Origin: G963556115 sp963667375
GTDB taxonomy: Bacteria; Planctomycetota; SZUA-567
Assembly: GCA_963667375.1 (NCBI GenBank)
Contig: OY763323.1
Coordinates: forward strand, 3,410,001 to 3,474,000
Direction of reading: 5' to 3'
Length of the DNA: 64,000 nt
This document shows positions 44,853-53,114 of the stretch, piece by piece. Made by a program: the position numbers and the translations under genes. The notes beneath the pieces were generated by a model. That model had not been told where the DNA came from and did not search any database. It saw only the letters and a list, made by a program, of their open reading frames with translations. Numbering within the stretch: the first letter of the stretch is position 1; each line of letters begins with the position of its first letter.

Positions 44853-45701
44853 TCAGTTAGAAAGACGCCTGTAAACATACTTTACCGCAATCACAAACAG
44901 ATAAAACGCCCCGGCAATCTCGATGATAGTCGCCCCTGTCGGCAGCTCCAGCCCGTATGACACGACTATACCGCTCCAGCTTGTAAGCAGACAGAAGATA
45001 AAAGATAATAACATTATACTCCATAACCGCGACGACAGCCTGCAGGCCGTCGCCGAGGGCAGAGTGAGCAAGGCTATCACCATTACAAGCCCCACGACCT
45101 GCGTCAGAATAACGACACTTAGTGAGGTCAGCAGATTGAGCAGAGTATGGTAGAAAGCGATATTGATGCCGCGTATACGCGCCGTCTCCGGCTGAAAACT
45201 GACGACCAGAAACTTGTTATAAAACAAAAATACCAGCGCCACTATTATAAGATCCAGCGCGATGATATAATAAATATCCGCCTTATTTATCATCAGAATA
45301 TTACCAAAAAGGTAGCTCATCAGATCTTCATAATACCCGGGAGTAGCAGTAATGAAAAAGATACCGGTAGCCATACCGATAGCCCAGATAGCACTGAGCA
45401 CCGTATCCTCCCGCTCCTTACCGAAATATGTCACCGCCGAAATTATCAGAGCCGCCAGCACCGCCGCCACGACCGCCCCGGTGAGAGGGCTGAGCCACTT
45501 CACGCCGTAGACCACCTGAATATACTTTGCAGCGCCCATACCTCCAAGCACACAGTGCGCAATAGCGCCGGCGACATAGGTTGATTTGCGCACCACGGTA
45601 TAACTGCCGATAATCCCGCAGCAGATACTGGTAAAACACGCCGCAATAAAGGCATACTGCAAGAATGAAAATTTAAGTAAATCTGCAAAAAATGTTTCCA
45701 A
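44853..45701 (-). CDS. znuB: Zinc/manganese ABC transporter permease
   Basis: A 282-aa ABC-3 family permease with eight or so membrane helices: CCGIIGSYTVVRKSTYVAGA near the N terminus, the SVVILTQVVGLVMVIALLTL segment and LPSATACRLSSRLW, the coupling region. It forms the membrane channel of the importer. It starts 3 bases after the znuC stop, indicating coupling. The substrate is called zinc because of the His-rich binding protein and the adjacent Fur-family regulator; manganese is possible. Confidence 0.92.
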   Translation of the reverse strand: METFFADLLKFSFLQYAFIAACFTSICCGIIGSYTVVRKSTYVAGAIAHCVLGGMGAAKYIQVVYGVKWLSPLTGAVVAAVLAALIISAVTYFGKEREDTVLSAIWAIGMATGIFFITATPGYYEDLMSYLFGNILMINKADIYYIIALDLIIVALVFLFYNKFLVVSFQPETARIRGINIAFYHTLLNLLTSLSVVILTQVVGLVMVIALLTLPSATACRLSSRLWSIMLLSFIFCLLTSWSGIVVSYGLELPTGATIIEIAGAFYLFVIAVKYVYRRLSN

Positions 45702-45704
45702 AAA

Positions 45705-46526
45705 TCACTTCCTTCCAGACAATTGACCAAGATGTGAGGTATGCATTTTTTCATCCGGATCAATTACAGGGCAGGAATCCGTATGCCTCAAGACCAGCAT
45801 GTTCTTATGAGTGACAGCCCGATTTACATCATCGGCGAAATGCTGTACATCCATATACTCGAGCACATGATTTATACATACTATATGTGAAGCATACTGC
45901 GTAACGACATTCAGATTATGTGAGACGACAACAATCGTTATCCGTTCATTCAGTTTGGCCAGAAAATCATAAATCTTCCCTTCAACCGCCGAATCCACAT
46001 TTGCTGTAGGTTCATCCAGAAATATGATTTCAGGCTGCGACGACAGCGCCTGTGCTATCATTATCCGCTGTTTTTCACCGCCGGAGAGCTGATTAAAAGG
46101 GCGATCGGCAAGCCGGAGCAGTTCGACTGTCTCCAGCGCTTCACTCGCCGCCCGCTTGTCCTCTTTATCATACATCCCCCAGAGGTGTCTCTCAGTTCTT
46201 CCCATCAGCACAACATCCATCACACTAACGGGAAAGGCGGTATCATATGAAAGACTCTGCGGTACATACCCCGTTCGTTTTACCTGCTGCTTATTTACCG
46301 GCATACCAAATAGCTCGATCTCACCCCGCACCGGGCGAATTATACCCAGTGCCAGCTTGAGCAGAGTACTCTTGCCGCCGCCATTCGGCCCGACAACGGC
46401 GACCATATCACGATCGCGAATCTGCAGATTAATATTATGCAGCACCTCTCGCTGTTCATAGGCAAAACACACATCCTTGAAATTCAAGACAATTTCACCG
46501 GAGTTATTGTTTTCAACGTTACTCAC
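45705..46526 (-). CDS. znuC: Zinc/manganese ABC transporter ATP-binding protein
   Basis: The 273-aa ATPase has Walker A VGPNGGGKSTLLKLALG, Q loop YVPQSLSYD, signature QLSGGEKQRIMIAQAL, Walker B EIIFLDEPTANVD and switch His in VVVSHNLNVV. It drives the ZnuABC-type importer. It lies between the binding-protein and permease genes (33 and 3 base gaps). The last 30 residues extend past the nucleotide-binding fold and are acidic/His-containing, as in other znuC products. Confidence 0.93.
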   Translation of the reverse strand: MSNVENNNSGEIVLNFKDVCFAYEQREVLHNINLQIRDRDMVAVVGPNGGGKSTLLKLALGIIRPVRGEIELFGMPVNKQQVKRTGYVPQSLSYDTAFPVSVMDVVLMGRTERHLWGMYDKEDKRAASEALETVELLRLADRPFNQLSGGEKQRIMIAQALSSQPEIIFLDEPTANVDSAVEGKIYDFLAKLNERITIVVVSHNLNVVTQYASHIVCINHVLEYMDVQHFADDVNRAVTHKNMLVLRHTDSCPVIDPDEKMHTSHLGQLSGRK

Positions 46527-46559
46527 ATAGTTTCCTTTAGCATGCCGGCACTACTCAAA

Positions 46560-47468
46560 TTATTTCTGCTCACTCAGCGCTGACTCTATTTTAGCCGCGA
46601 CCGCTTCTAAATTGCCGATATAATCCCTGCTCAGCGGATCTACCGATATTACCACCCCATTGATCGCCTGCGCCACATTTGAAGCCGCCGCCTTACTGAA
46701 CTGCGGCTGGACAAAGATCACTCTAATATTATCCTCCCTGGCTTCATCTATCATCCGCGCCAGCTGCTTGGCGGATGGATTCTTACCCTCAATCTCGATA
46801 GCCTCCTGCTTCAGACCGTACTGATCCGCAAAATAACCCCAAGACGGATGAAAGACCATCAGCGTCTCACCTTTGACAGATTTCAAAGATTTGATCAGCT
46901 GCTCATTCAGTTTATCCAGATCGGCGCAGAATTTCTGATAGTTTTCATTATATAAATCTTTCCCTTCCGGGTCAACCTGAATCAGCGCCTCAGCTATAGT
47001 CTTGGCCTGAATCTTAATATTCAGCGGATTAAGCCAGATATGCGGATCTTTAACCGCCTGCTCACTCTCCTCAGCAGCGGCTTCTTCACCATGGTGATGG
47101 TGGGCTTTCATTGTACGTAGCTTTATGCCCTTACGGGTATCGATTATCTTCAGACCAGCATTCAAACCCGCAATTTTCGGCATAAACCCTTTTTCAAACG
47201 GCACCCCGATACGAAAATACAGCTCAGCAGTCGATAGACCCGCTATCTGCTGCGGAGTCGGCTGATAGGTTGCAGGACTGTCCCCGGGCAATACCAGCGC
47301 AGCAACCTCGACCCTGTCTCCGCCCACCCGCTCTACAAAGTATTCCTGGGGCACGATACTTACATAAACCTTGACCTTTTTGGCAGCCGCCTGAGATGAA
47401 AATGCCGCCAGCGTAAACGCCATCACAAGCACTATTATACCGTAATAACAGCTGTTAATATTTTTCAT
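46560..47468 (-). CDS. znuA: Periplasmic zinc-binding protein of ABC importer
   Basis: A 302-aa cluster A-I binding protein: signal peptide (about 1-28, ending near SSQAAA), SIVPQEYFVERVGGDRVEVA with the first metal His region, ATYQPTPQQIAGLSTAELYF, the charged His-rich loop KAHHHHGEEAAAEESEQAV, DPHIWLNPLNIK and VFHPSWGYFADQYGL. The His/Glu loop is typical of ZnuA rather than manganese-binding relatives. The start at 47468 has GGAG 6 bases upstream. A Fur-type palindrome lies about 70 bases before the gene. Confidence 0.92.
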   Translation of the reverse strand: MKNINSCYYGIIVLVMAFTLAAFSSQAAAKKVKVYVSIVPQEYFVERVGGDRVEVAALVLPGDSPATYQPTPQQIAGLSTAELYFRIGVPFEKGFMPKIAGLNAGLKIIDTRKGIKLRTMKAHHHHGEEAAAEESEQAVKDPHIWLNPLNIKIQAKTIAEALIQVDPEGKDLYNENYQKFCADLDKLNEQLIKSLKSVKGETLMVFHPSWGYFADQYGLKQEAIEIEGKNPSAKQLARMIDEAREDNIRVIFVQPQFSKAAASNVAQAINGVVISVDPLSRDYIGNLEAVAAKIESALSEQK

Positions 47469-47535
47469 TGTAATCTCCATTCTTTTATATATCACATACG
47501 CAATACTTCAATAACGACTACAAAACACATATCGC

Positions 47536-47557
47536 TAATGATATTGCATTATCATTA
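47536..47557. promoter_or_regulatory. Zur/Fur-like palindrome upstream of znuA
   Basis: TAATGATA-TTGCAT-TATCATTA has exact 8-bp arms with a 6-base spacer. It matches the general Fur-family form (AT-rich, GATA/TATC arms) and lies 68 bases before the znuA start codon. The remainder of this gap to 47891 shows no gene. Confidence 0.7.
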
Positions 47558-47891
47558 AGGAATCAATACCAATTCTGCTTTAAAAAAAATTATTATCATG
47601 GCAGCATGACATATTCTTACTGGAAGACGAACCTATAATACGCTTAATATCCAAAAGAATAGAAAGTTGCAAATTTATCAATCCCTCATACGTAATAATA
47701 TATTAATTATAATTCATCTTAATTTCGGTTAATTGGTTACTTTAGAAGTAATCCTGCGATTAACCATTTAATTAGTTCTGTAGTTGGAAAACTGGATACT
47801 TTCCTGCTTGCGTTTCATTTGGGAGACCTAATTAATTAGAGCTGTATTATCGACTATTATTTACAAACTCAAAGAGACCTAAGGATCTTCA

Positions 47892-49046
47892 ATGAAAAAA
47901 GAGCTATTTCTGCATATCGGTTTCCCCAAGACCGGAACAACCTCAATCCAATATTTTTTAGGAAAAAACAGCGATGTATTAAAGAGCGAATACGATCTTG
48001 ATTATTTATATTATAGTGATCCGAAGGCCACCCACATCTCTGAATTTTCCTACTGTTACAATAAAATATTCATCAGCGACCCTATCCAGATAAATTCAGA
48101 ACAACCTCCCTTAATCAACGGCACCAACCCTGATATTTTAAAAGAACTCTTCAGCAAAATAACCGAATCTCAGTGCCAGAGAATCGTAATCTCATCTGAA
48201 AGCTTTATAAAATTAAGTGATTTTAGTTTTTTGAATCACAGTTTCTTTCAAGACTATAATGTCAAAATTATTGCTTATATACGTAACTCTATTGAGTATC
48301 TATGCTCATTATGGAGTTACCATTACAACAATCTTGAATCAGCCACCCTGCAATATGACACTCTAGAATCATTTATTCAGGAAGACCGCGATTATCAGCT
48401 GGAGTTAGAAAAATTATATAATTTGCAAAACAGCATCAAGAAGGATAATATCATCATAAAGACCTTCGAAAAATCCAGATATTCCTCAACCTCATTGATA
48501 GAAGATTTCTTAGAAATTTTCAATATCAAAATTTCAAACACCATGCACACTATAAGCCATGTGAACGCTAACAACAGCACACGCAGAACCAATGACATTA
48601 TCAGAGCATTATCGGCGGTTTATGATAATATAGCGTTTAAATACACAACTGAAGAGTTGAACTCACTATTTTGCCAGATACAAAGCGGCGATTCACGCAA
48701 AGCAATAGAAACATTGAGTGATTCAACAATAAAAGATATCTGTGATTCCTACACTGAAATTGAGAATAAGATTGCCAGAGACTATTGTAATAAGAGCGAA
48801 TTATTTATTAATAAATACCCCGAGTGTTATGGTAAAAAAAGACCCACGTATTCCCCGCTTAGCAGTAAAGACAAAATTAAAATACTCCAATGGATTGCTG
48901 ATATAGCACAAAGGAGAATTACCTGTAAAGACAGAATATATTTGAAATTACTCGACGGTTACCATTTATCAAAGATGCGAAAATTTTTAATAAACGCATT
49001 ACCGAACAAAAAGCTTCGGCATAAACTGCGTGTTAAATTCAGGTAA
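47892..49046 (+). CDS. Sulfotransferase-family protein
   Basis: The 384-aa protein starts with the PAPS-binding 5'-phosphosulfate loop LHIGFPKTGTTSIQYFLG (about residues 6-23) and has the 3'-phosphate segment VKIIAYIRNSIEYLCSLW (about 126-143). It should move a sulfate group to a sugar, lipid or protein. Base composition is clearly more AT-rich than the neighbours, it stands alone, and it is flanked by long gene-poor DNA, which suggests transfer. The C-terminal 80 residues are basic. AAGGA precedes the ATG. The acceptor is unknown. Confidence 0.78.
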   Translation: MKKELFLHIGFPKTGTTSIQYFLGKNSDVLKSEYDLDYLYYSDPKATHISEFSYCYNKIFISDPIQINSEQPPLINGTNPDILKELFSKITESQCQRIVISSESFIKLSDFSFLNHSFFQDYNVKIIAYIRNSIEYLCSLWSYHYNNLESATLQYDTLESFIQEDRDYQLELEKLYNLQNSIKKDNIIIKTFEKSRYSSTSLIEDFLEIFNIKISNTMHTISHVNANNSTRRTNDIIRALSAVYDNIAFKYTTEELNSLFCQIQSGDSRKAIETLSDSTIKDICDSYTEIENKIARDYCNKSELFINKYPECYGKKRPTYSPLSSKDKIKILQWIADIAQRRITCKDRIYLKLLDGYHLSKMRKFLINALPNKKLRHKLRVKFR

Positions 49047-49660
49047 TAAGTAAGCGCGTCAGAATAATCCTGATCTCTTTATTCATTTTATATAACATAA
49101 AATCAGGCCTGTACCCCAAATTCTAAGTGGCAGCGATCCTGAATCTGCAGAAAATTCATACATGGATAACTATCAGGACAAAAGGTAAGCTGATGTAAAT
49201 AGCAAATAGCGCATAGGCTCTTGAGAATATTACTGAAAGATTCAGAGCGCAGCTTACTCGTGATCGAGAATACACCGGTATTTCATACTGGCAACTGAAC
49301 AGCAAATTGTAATTCTTAATTCTTCCAGGTGCATTATCTTTAATTTTAAAATTATATTTATTTATGAAAAAAAGGCACCACACATTTAGAACTTACGCAT
49401 CAATTTTCAAATATAATCATCCTCTATGCCTGTATCAGAAGCATGTGACGGAAGCATACACAAAATTTTTTCATAACAGAACCTGCTGATTCCGGTCTCA
49501 CCGCCTGAGCCAGTATTGACTATCAGGCGAATATCATAGTGTTACAATATCATCTCTAAAGTTTTATCCCCTAGCTCAAAATTTTCAGCCGCTCTGCAAA
49601 AACATAAAACCTGCAACCGCACAAATCAGGAACTCAGAAGCAAACATAAAACCAACCCAT
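49047..49660. other. Gene-poor AT-rich region
   Basis: About 600 bases between the sulfotransferase gene and the tRNA. Short open frames exist (for example on the minus strand near 49156-49383) but none has a ribosome-binding site or recognisable family pattern. With the sulfotransferase it forms a patch unlike its surroundings, next to a tRNA gene. Confidence 0.4.
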
Positions 49661-49700
49661 AAAAAAACTGGTAACCCACTATCAGTAATGGATTACCAGT
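49661..49700 (-). terminator. Rho-independent terminator of the tRNA-Gly gene
   Basis: On the minus strand ACTGGTAATCC and GGGTTACCAGT pair over 11 bp (one G-U pair) and are followed by TTTTTTTAT. It lies 10 bases past the CCA end of the tRNA. Confidence 0.9.
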
Positions 49701-49710
49701 CTCTAATATT

Positions 49711-49786
49711 TGGAGCGGGCAATGAGATTCGAACTCACGACCCCCACCTTGGCAAGGTGGTGCTCTAGCCACTGAGCTATGCCCGC
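49711..49786 (-). tRNA. tRNA-Gly (anticodon GCC)
   Basis: The 76-base minus-strand sequence has a 7-bp acceptor stem (GCGGGCA with TGCCCGC), D arm AGCTCAGTGGCTAGAGC, anticodon stem-loop ACCTTGCCAAGGT with anticodon GCC, T arm with GTTCGAATC, discriminator T and an encoded CCA. Glycine is assigned from the anticodon. Confidence 0.97.
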
Positions 49787-49993
49787 ATAACTAATTGTTT
49801 TAAAGAAACTTAAAGAAAATAATCTAAATTTCTATCACTTAGAAAGATAACTTTTTTGTCCCTTTCATCAGCGACAAGAAAGATAATACGAAATTTGTCA
49901 TTTCAGTCAATAGCCTATTTTATTTTTTTTTTGTATTTTTCCCTCACCTGGAGAACAACAGCAAATGCCCCAGTAAATTACCGGTTATTTCTA

Positions 49994-50932
49994 TTATACA
50001 GCCTCGAGAAATTTTCCAACCTCTTCTTTGAATAATTCACGATGTGAGGTCACAATACTGCCGTGCCCACCTGCCTCAACCAGCAATAATTCAGAATTTC
50101 CAATATCCTTCAGATTATTAAAAACAGCCCGGACCTCATCCTCCCTGATAAACGGATCAAAACGCCGTTGCATAATTAACACGGGGATCTCTATATAACC
50201 GGCATAAATCAGCGGATTGACCCCCCAGGGATTGAATTTCTGAATCAGCCCTATCATCGCCCCCAGTATTTCTGAAAAAAACCCTTCCGGCAGACCCAAC
50301 GCCCCTACCCGGTGCCGAATCGTCTTTATAAGCCGGTCAAACGGCGCTTCAATAATCAACCGGTCAACGTTTCGCATCACCCCAGCATAAAACGCCCGCA
50401 TCGCCGCCGCTGCCCCAAGTGATACCCCGTATATAACCAGTTTCTCAGGCTTCAGCAGAGATTGCACATACTCTACCGCGGTCAGCACATCCCGGTATTC
50501 ATAATAACCGAATGTGGTATCCATTCCAGAACTGTCGCCATGACCACGCAGATCTACGAGAAATACTTCATACCCCAGCTCCAGAAATACTCCGGCAGCA
50601 GCAAGATTATCTGATTTACAGCCACCCAGCCAGTTTACCAGCAGTACCATGCCGCTGCTTTTACACTGCGGAATATGCCAGCAGCTAAGTACCACACCAC
50701 TTTCAGGAACCAGCGAACACACGGTATAGTCCCAGCCGAAATCCGACGGAGTTTTAGTTATTCTGCTGCGATAGGTGTTTAGTCCAAAAAATATCCGGCG
50801 CGCCAGAGTCCAACACCTCCGCTCTGGCCGAAACACTGCTGGACGTTCTTTAAACCGCACCACTCCCAGAGCGTGATTTCTAAGCACAAGCAGCAGCAGA
50901 ACAGTAAGCAGCAGCACCAGCAGCCACCACAT
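49994..50932 (-). CDS. Membrane-anchored alpha/beta hydrolase
   Basis: A 312-aa protein with an N-terminal membrane anchor (WWLLVLLLTVLLLLVL) and an alpha/beta hydrolase domain resembling the Bem46/YqkD group: FLVDLRGHGDSSG, the nucleophile elbow VIYGVSLGAAAAMRAF with Ser, an IPVLIMQRRFDPFI strand with catalytic Asp region, and GGHG with the catalytic His near residue 293. The substrate is unknown. It begins 2 bases after the stop of the metallophosphoesterase gene, and its GAGG site lies in that gene's last codons, so the two are coupled. Confidence 0.87.
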   Translation of the reverse strand: MWWLLVLLLTVLLLLVLRNHALGVVRFKERPAVFRPERRCWTLARRIFFGLNTYRSRITKTPSDFGWDYTVCSLVPESGVVLSCWHIPQCKSSGMVLLVNWLGGCKSDNLAAAGVFLELGYEVFLVDLRGHGDSSGMDTTFGYYEYRDVLTAVEYVQSLLKPEKLVIYGVSLGAAAAMRAFYAGVMRNVDRLIIEAPFDRLIKTIRHRVGALGLPEGFFSEILGAMIGLIQKFNPWGVNPLIYAGYIEIPVLIMQRRFDPFIREDEVRAVFNNLKDIGNSELLLVEAGGHGSIVTSHRELFKEEVGKFLEAV

Positions 50933-50934
50933 AC

Positions 50935-51705
50935 TCAGACCTCTACCACCAGTCGGGGCTTAAAATCCAGCCAGTCACAAGAACTCAGCAGATAATGCAC
51001 CCCATCCACCTTACAATCAGCGGCCTGATACTCCCGTGATCTGTCCAGCGCATGAAGATGCCCATACACCGCATAATCGATATTATGCGCGGCAATAATC
51101 GTTGTGAGCGCATTCGGTTCAGGCACAGCCGAAATCGGTGGAAAATGCGTCATGCAGATACGCAGCTCAACCTCAGCAGGAATTGCCGCCAGGCTGTTCT
51201 GCAGCCTGACAAGCTCGCTGCTGCAGATCTTCTCGTCATCCAGCTGACCGTTGCGGCCTGATGCTTTCCCTTCAGTTTTTTTATCTGCCGCCGGGTTTTC
51301 TTCACCACCTCCGAACGGCCACCAGACAAAGGGATAATTCCAGAGCCGGCTGCCACCGATACCGACCCCGTTAATCACGCAGGAATTATTCTGGATAACT
51401 TCAAAGCCCTGACCGGCGGCTTCACGCACCTTTTTCAAACCCGACCACCAGTAATCATGATTTCCGCGTAAAAGGACCTTGATACCTGGAAGCCGCCTGA
51501 GAAAATCCAGATCCGCTTCAGCTTCGGTTATTTTGAGTGCCCACGATATATCACCGCTCACCAGCACCACATCATCACTACCGACACATGAGCACCACGC
51601 ATCCTGAATCTTTACCGTATGTTCATTCCAGTTATCACCAAATACATCCATGGGCTTATTGGAAACCGCCGACAGATGCGGATCAGAAAGAGCAAATATT
51701 TTCAT
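50935..51705 (-). CDS. Calcineurin-like metallophosphoesterase
   Basis: The 256-aa protein carries the five phosphoesterase motifs: SDPHLS (DxH), VSGDISW (GDxxW), LLRGNHDYWW (GNHD), MTHFPP and YGHLH. It belongs to the bacterial group annotated as Ser/Thr phosphatase-like or MPPED-like. A charged insert near residues 133-160 (ENPAADKKTEGKASG) contains low-complexity sequence. The substrate is unknown. It is the upstream member of a coupled pair with the membrane hydrolase gene. Confidence 0.9.
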   Translation of the reverse strand: MKIFALSDPHLSAVSNKPMDVFGDNWNEHTVKIQDAWCSCVGSDDVVLVSGDISWALKITEAEADLDFLRRLPGIKVLLRGNHDYWWSGLKKVREAAGQGFEVIQNNSCVINGVGIGGSRLWNYPFVWWPFGGGEENPAADKKTEGKASGRNGQLDDEKICSSELVRLQNSLAAIPAEVELRICMTHFPPISAVPEPNALTTIIAAHNIDYAVYGHLHALDRSREYQAADCKVDGVHYLLSSCDWLDFKPRLVVEV

Positions 51706-51771
51706 AATAACTATGTTCCGGTTAACCGCAAAAAACTAAATCATACATCTCAGCAAAATAACAATAAACTT

Positions 51772-52902
51772 TTAAGGACGCGTAAAGGGTGCAAAGAACC
51801 GGCTGTATTCCAGCTCGGCGAACCTGTCGGTCATCCCAGCGATATAATCCGCGACGACAAGTTCAATGCACTCATTATCAAGGCGGTTCTGATGCCGCAG
51901 CGGCATCGTATTCGGGTCATCAATATAGGTAAGAAAAAGCTCGGTAATAAAACGCTGCGCTTTCTTGGCCATACGGATCACCCGGTAATCTTTGTAGAAG
52001 GCCACGGACAGAAAATCTTCAAGCTCTCGCTTCATCAGCTGCATTCCCTCTGAAGGTACAATCAGCAGCTCATTAAATTCCCGCACATCAGCGACACTCC
52101 TGATATTATGATTCTGCAGATTCTTTTGAGTATTCTCCAGCACGTCACTTACCAGCAGATTTATCAGCATCCGCACCCCTTCCGCACCTTTATTATAAGG
52201 CTCGAGCGAATTATAATACTCCACACCCAGCTCTTCGATTACCCGCCGCCAGAGTGAAAGCTCACGCAGCTCGCGCTCATTGATAATACCACTGTAAAGG
52301 CCGTCATCTATATCATGATTATCATAGGCAATCTCATCCGCAATTATAGTCGCCTGCACCTCCAGCAGCGCCGTACCCGAGTCAACAAACTCCGGCGGAA
52401 TATGCGGATCAGAGGAGTATAACGGACTATGATGTCTTATAAACGCTTCTCTTATCTCATTGGTTAAATTCAATCCCGGAAAATCCCGGTAACGGTGTTC
52501 AAGCATATCCACAACCCGCAGCCCCTGCCGGTTATGCTCAAAACCGCCAAAATCCAGAAGCAGATCATTTAAAACTCTCTCTCCGGCATGACCGAATGGG
52601 GTATGCCCAAGATCATGTGCCAGCGCAATTGCTTCCGTCAGGTCTTCATTAATCCCCAGTGCTCTGGCGATAGTCCGGGATATCTGCTCTACCTCAATTG
52701 TATGTGTAAGTCTGGTACGATATAAATCGCCCTCATGATTTACAAACACCTGCGTCTTATACTCCAGCCGCCTGAAGGCTGTAGAATGTATTATCCGATC
52801 CCGGTCCCGCTGATACATCGAACGGTACGGATGGGTCTTCTCCTGATAAACCCGCCCCTGTGAGGCTGCTTCAGTCATGGCATAAGGTTTTAATTCAGAC
52901 AT
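51772..52902 (-). CDS. dgt: dGTP triphosphohydrolase-like HD protein
   Basis: A 376-aa HD-domain protein of the dGTPase family: STAFRRLEYKTQVFVNHEGD followed by RTRLTHTIEVEQISR, the HD pair in AIALAHDLGHTPFGHAGE, NRQGLRVVDMLE and the metal Asp in IADEIAYDNHDIDDGL. The family hydrolyses dNTPs to nucleosides and triphosphate. The length matches the short, type 2 subgroup. AGGAAG precedes the ATG. It ends 66 bases before the metallophosphoesterase gene. Confidence 0.93.
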   Translation of the reverse strand: MSELKPYAMTEAASQGRVYQEKTHPYRSMYQRDRDRIIHSTAFRRLEYKTQVFVNHEGDLYRTRLTHTIEVEQISRTIARALGINEDLTEAIALAHDLGHTPFGHAGERVLNDLLLDFGGFEHNRQGLRVVDMLEHRYRDFPGLNLTNEIREAFIRHHSPLYSSDPHIPPEFVDSGTALLEVQATIIADEIAYDNHDIDDGLYSGIINERELRELSLWRRVIEELGVEYYNSLEPYNKGAEGVRMLINLLVSDVLENTQKNLQNHNIRSVADVREFNELLIVPSEGMQLMKRELEDFLSVAFYKDYRVIRMAKKAQRFITELFLTYIDDPNTMPLRHQNRLDNECIELVVADYIAGMTDRFAELEYSRFFAPFTRP

Positions 52903-53114
52903 TTATTTTCTCTTCCTTAGTAATCTTCAATCAATAATTACGCACCTGCTCTCAGGCACAATCCGCAGGCAGCAGAAAATTAAACAAATAATCGCAACTG
53001 CGGTTTCACCCGTACCCCTCACCCGCGGTTTTAACGGCCTGCAGCTTGGTCAACGGTTATGCCGCTATCCCTTGCCGACACACGGTCAACATTATTAATG
53101 CAAGCTCGCAAATT

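Noticed and set aside
49156..49383. 75-aa minus-strand open frame in the gene-poor region
   Set aside because: No ribosome-binding site, AT-driven composition and no recognisable family pattern.
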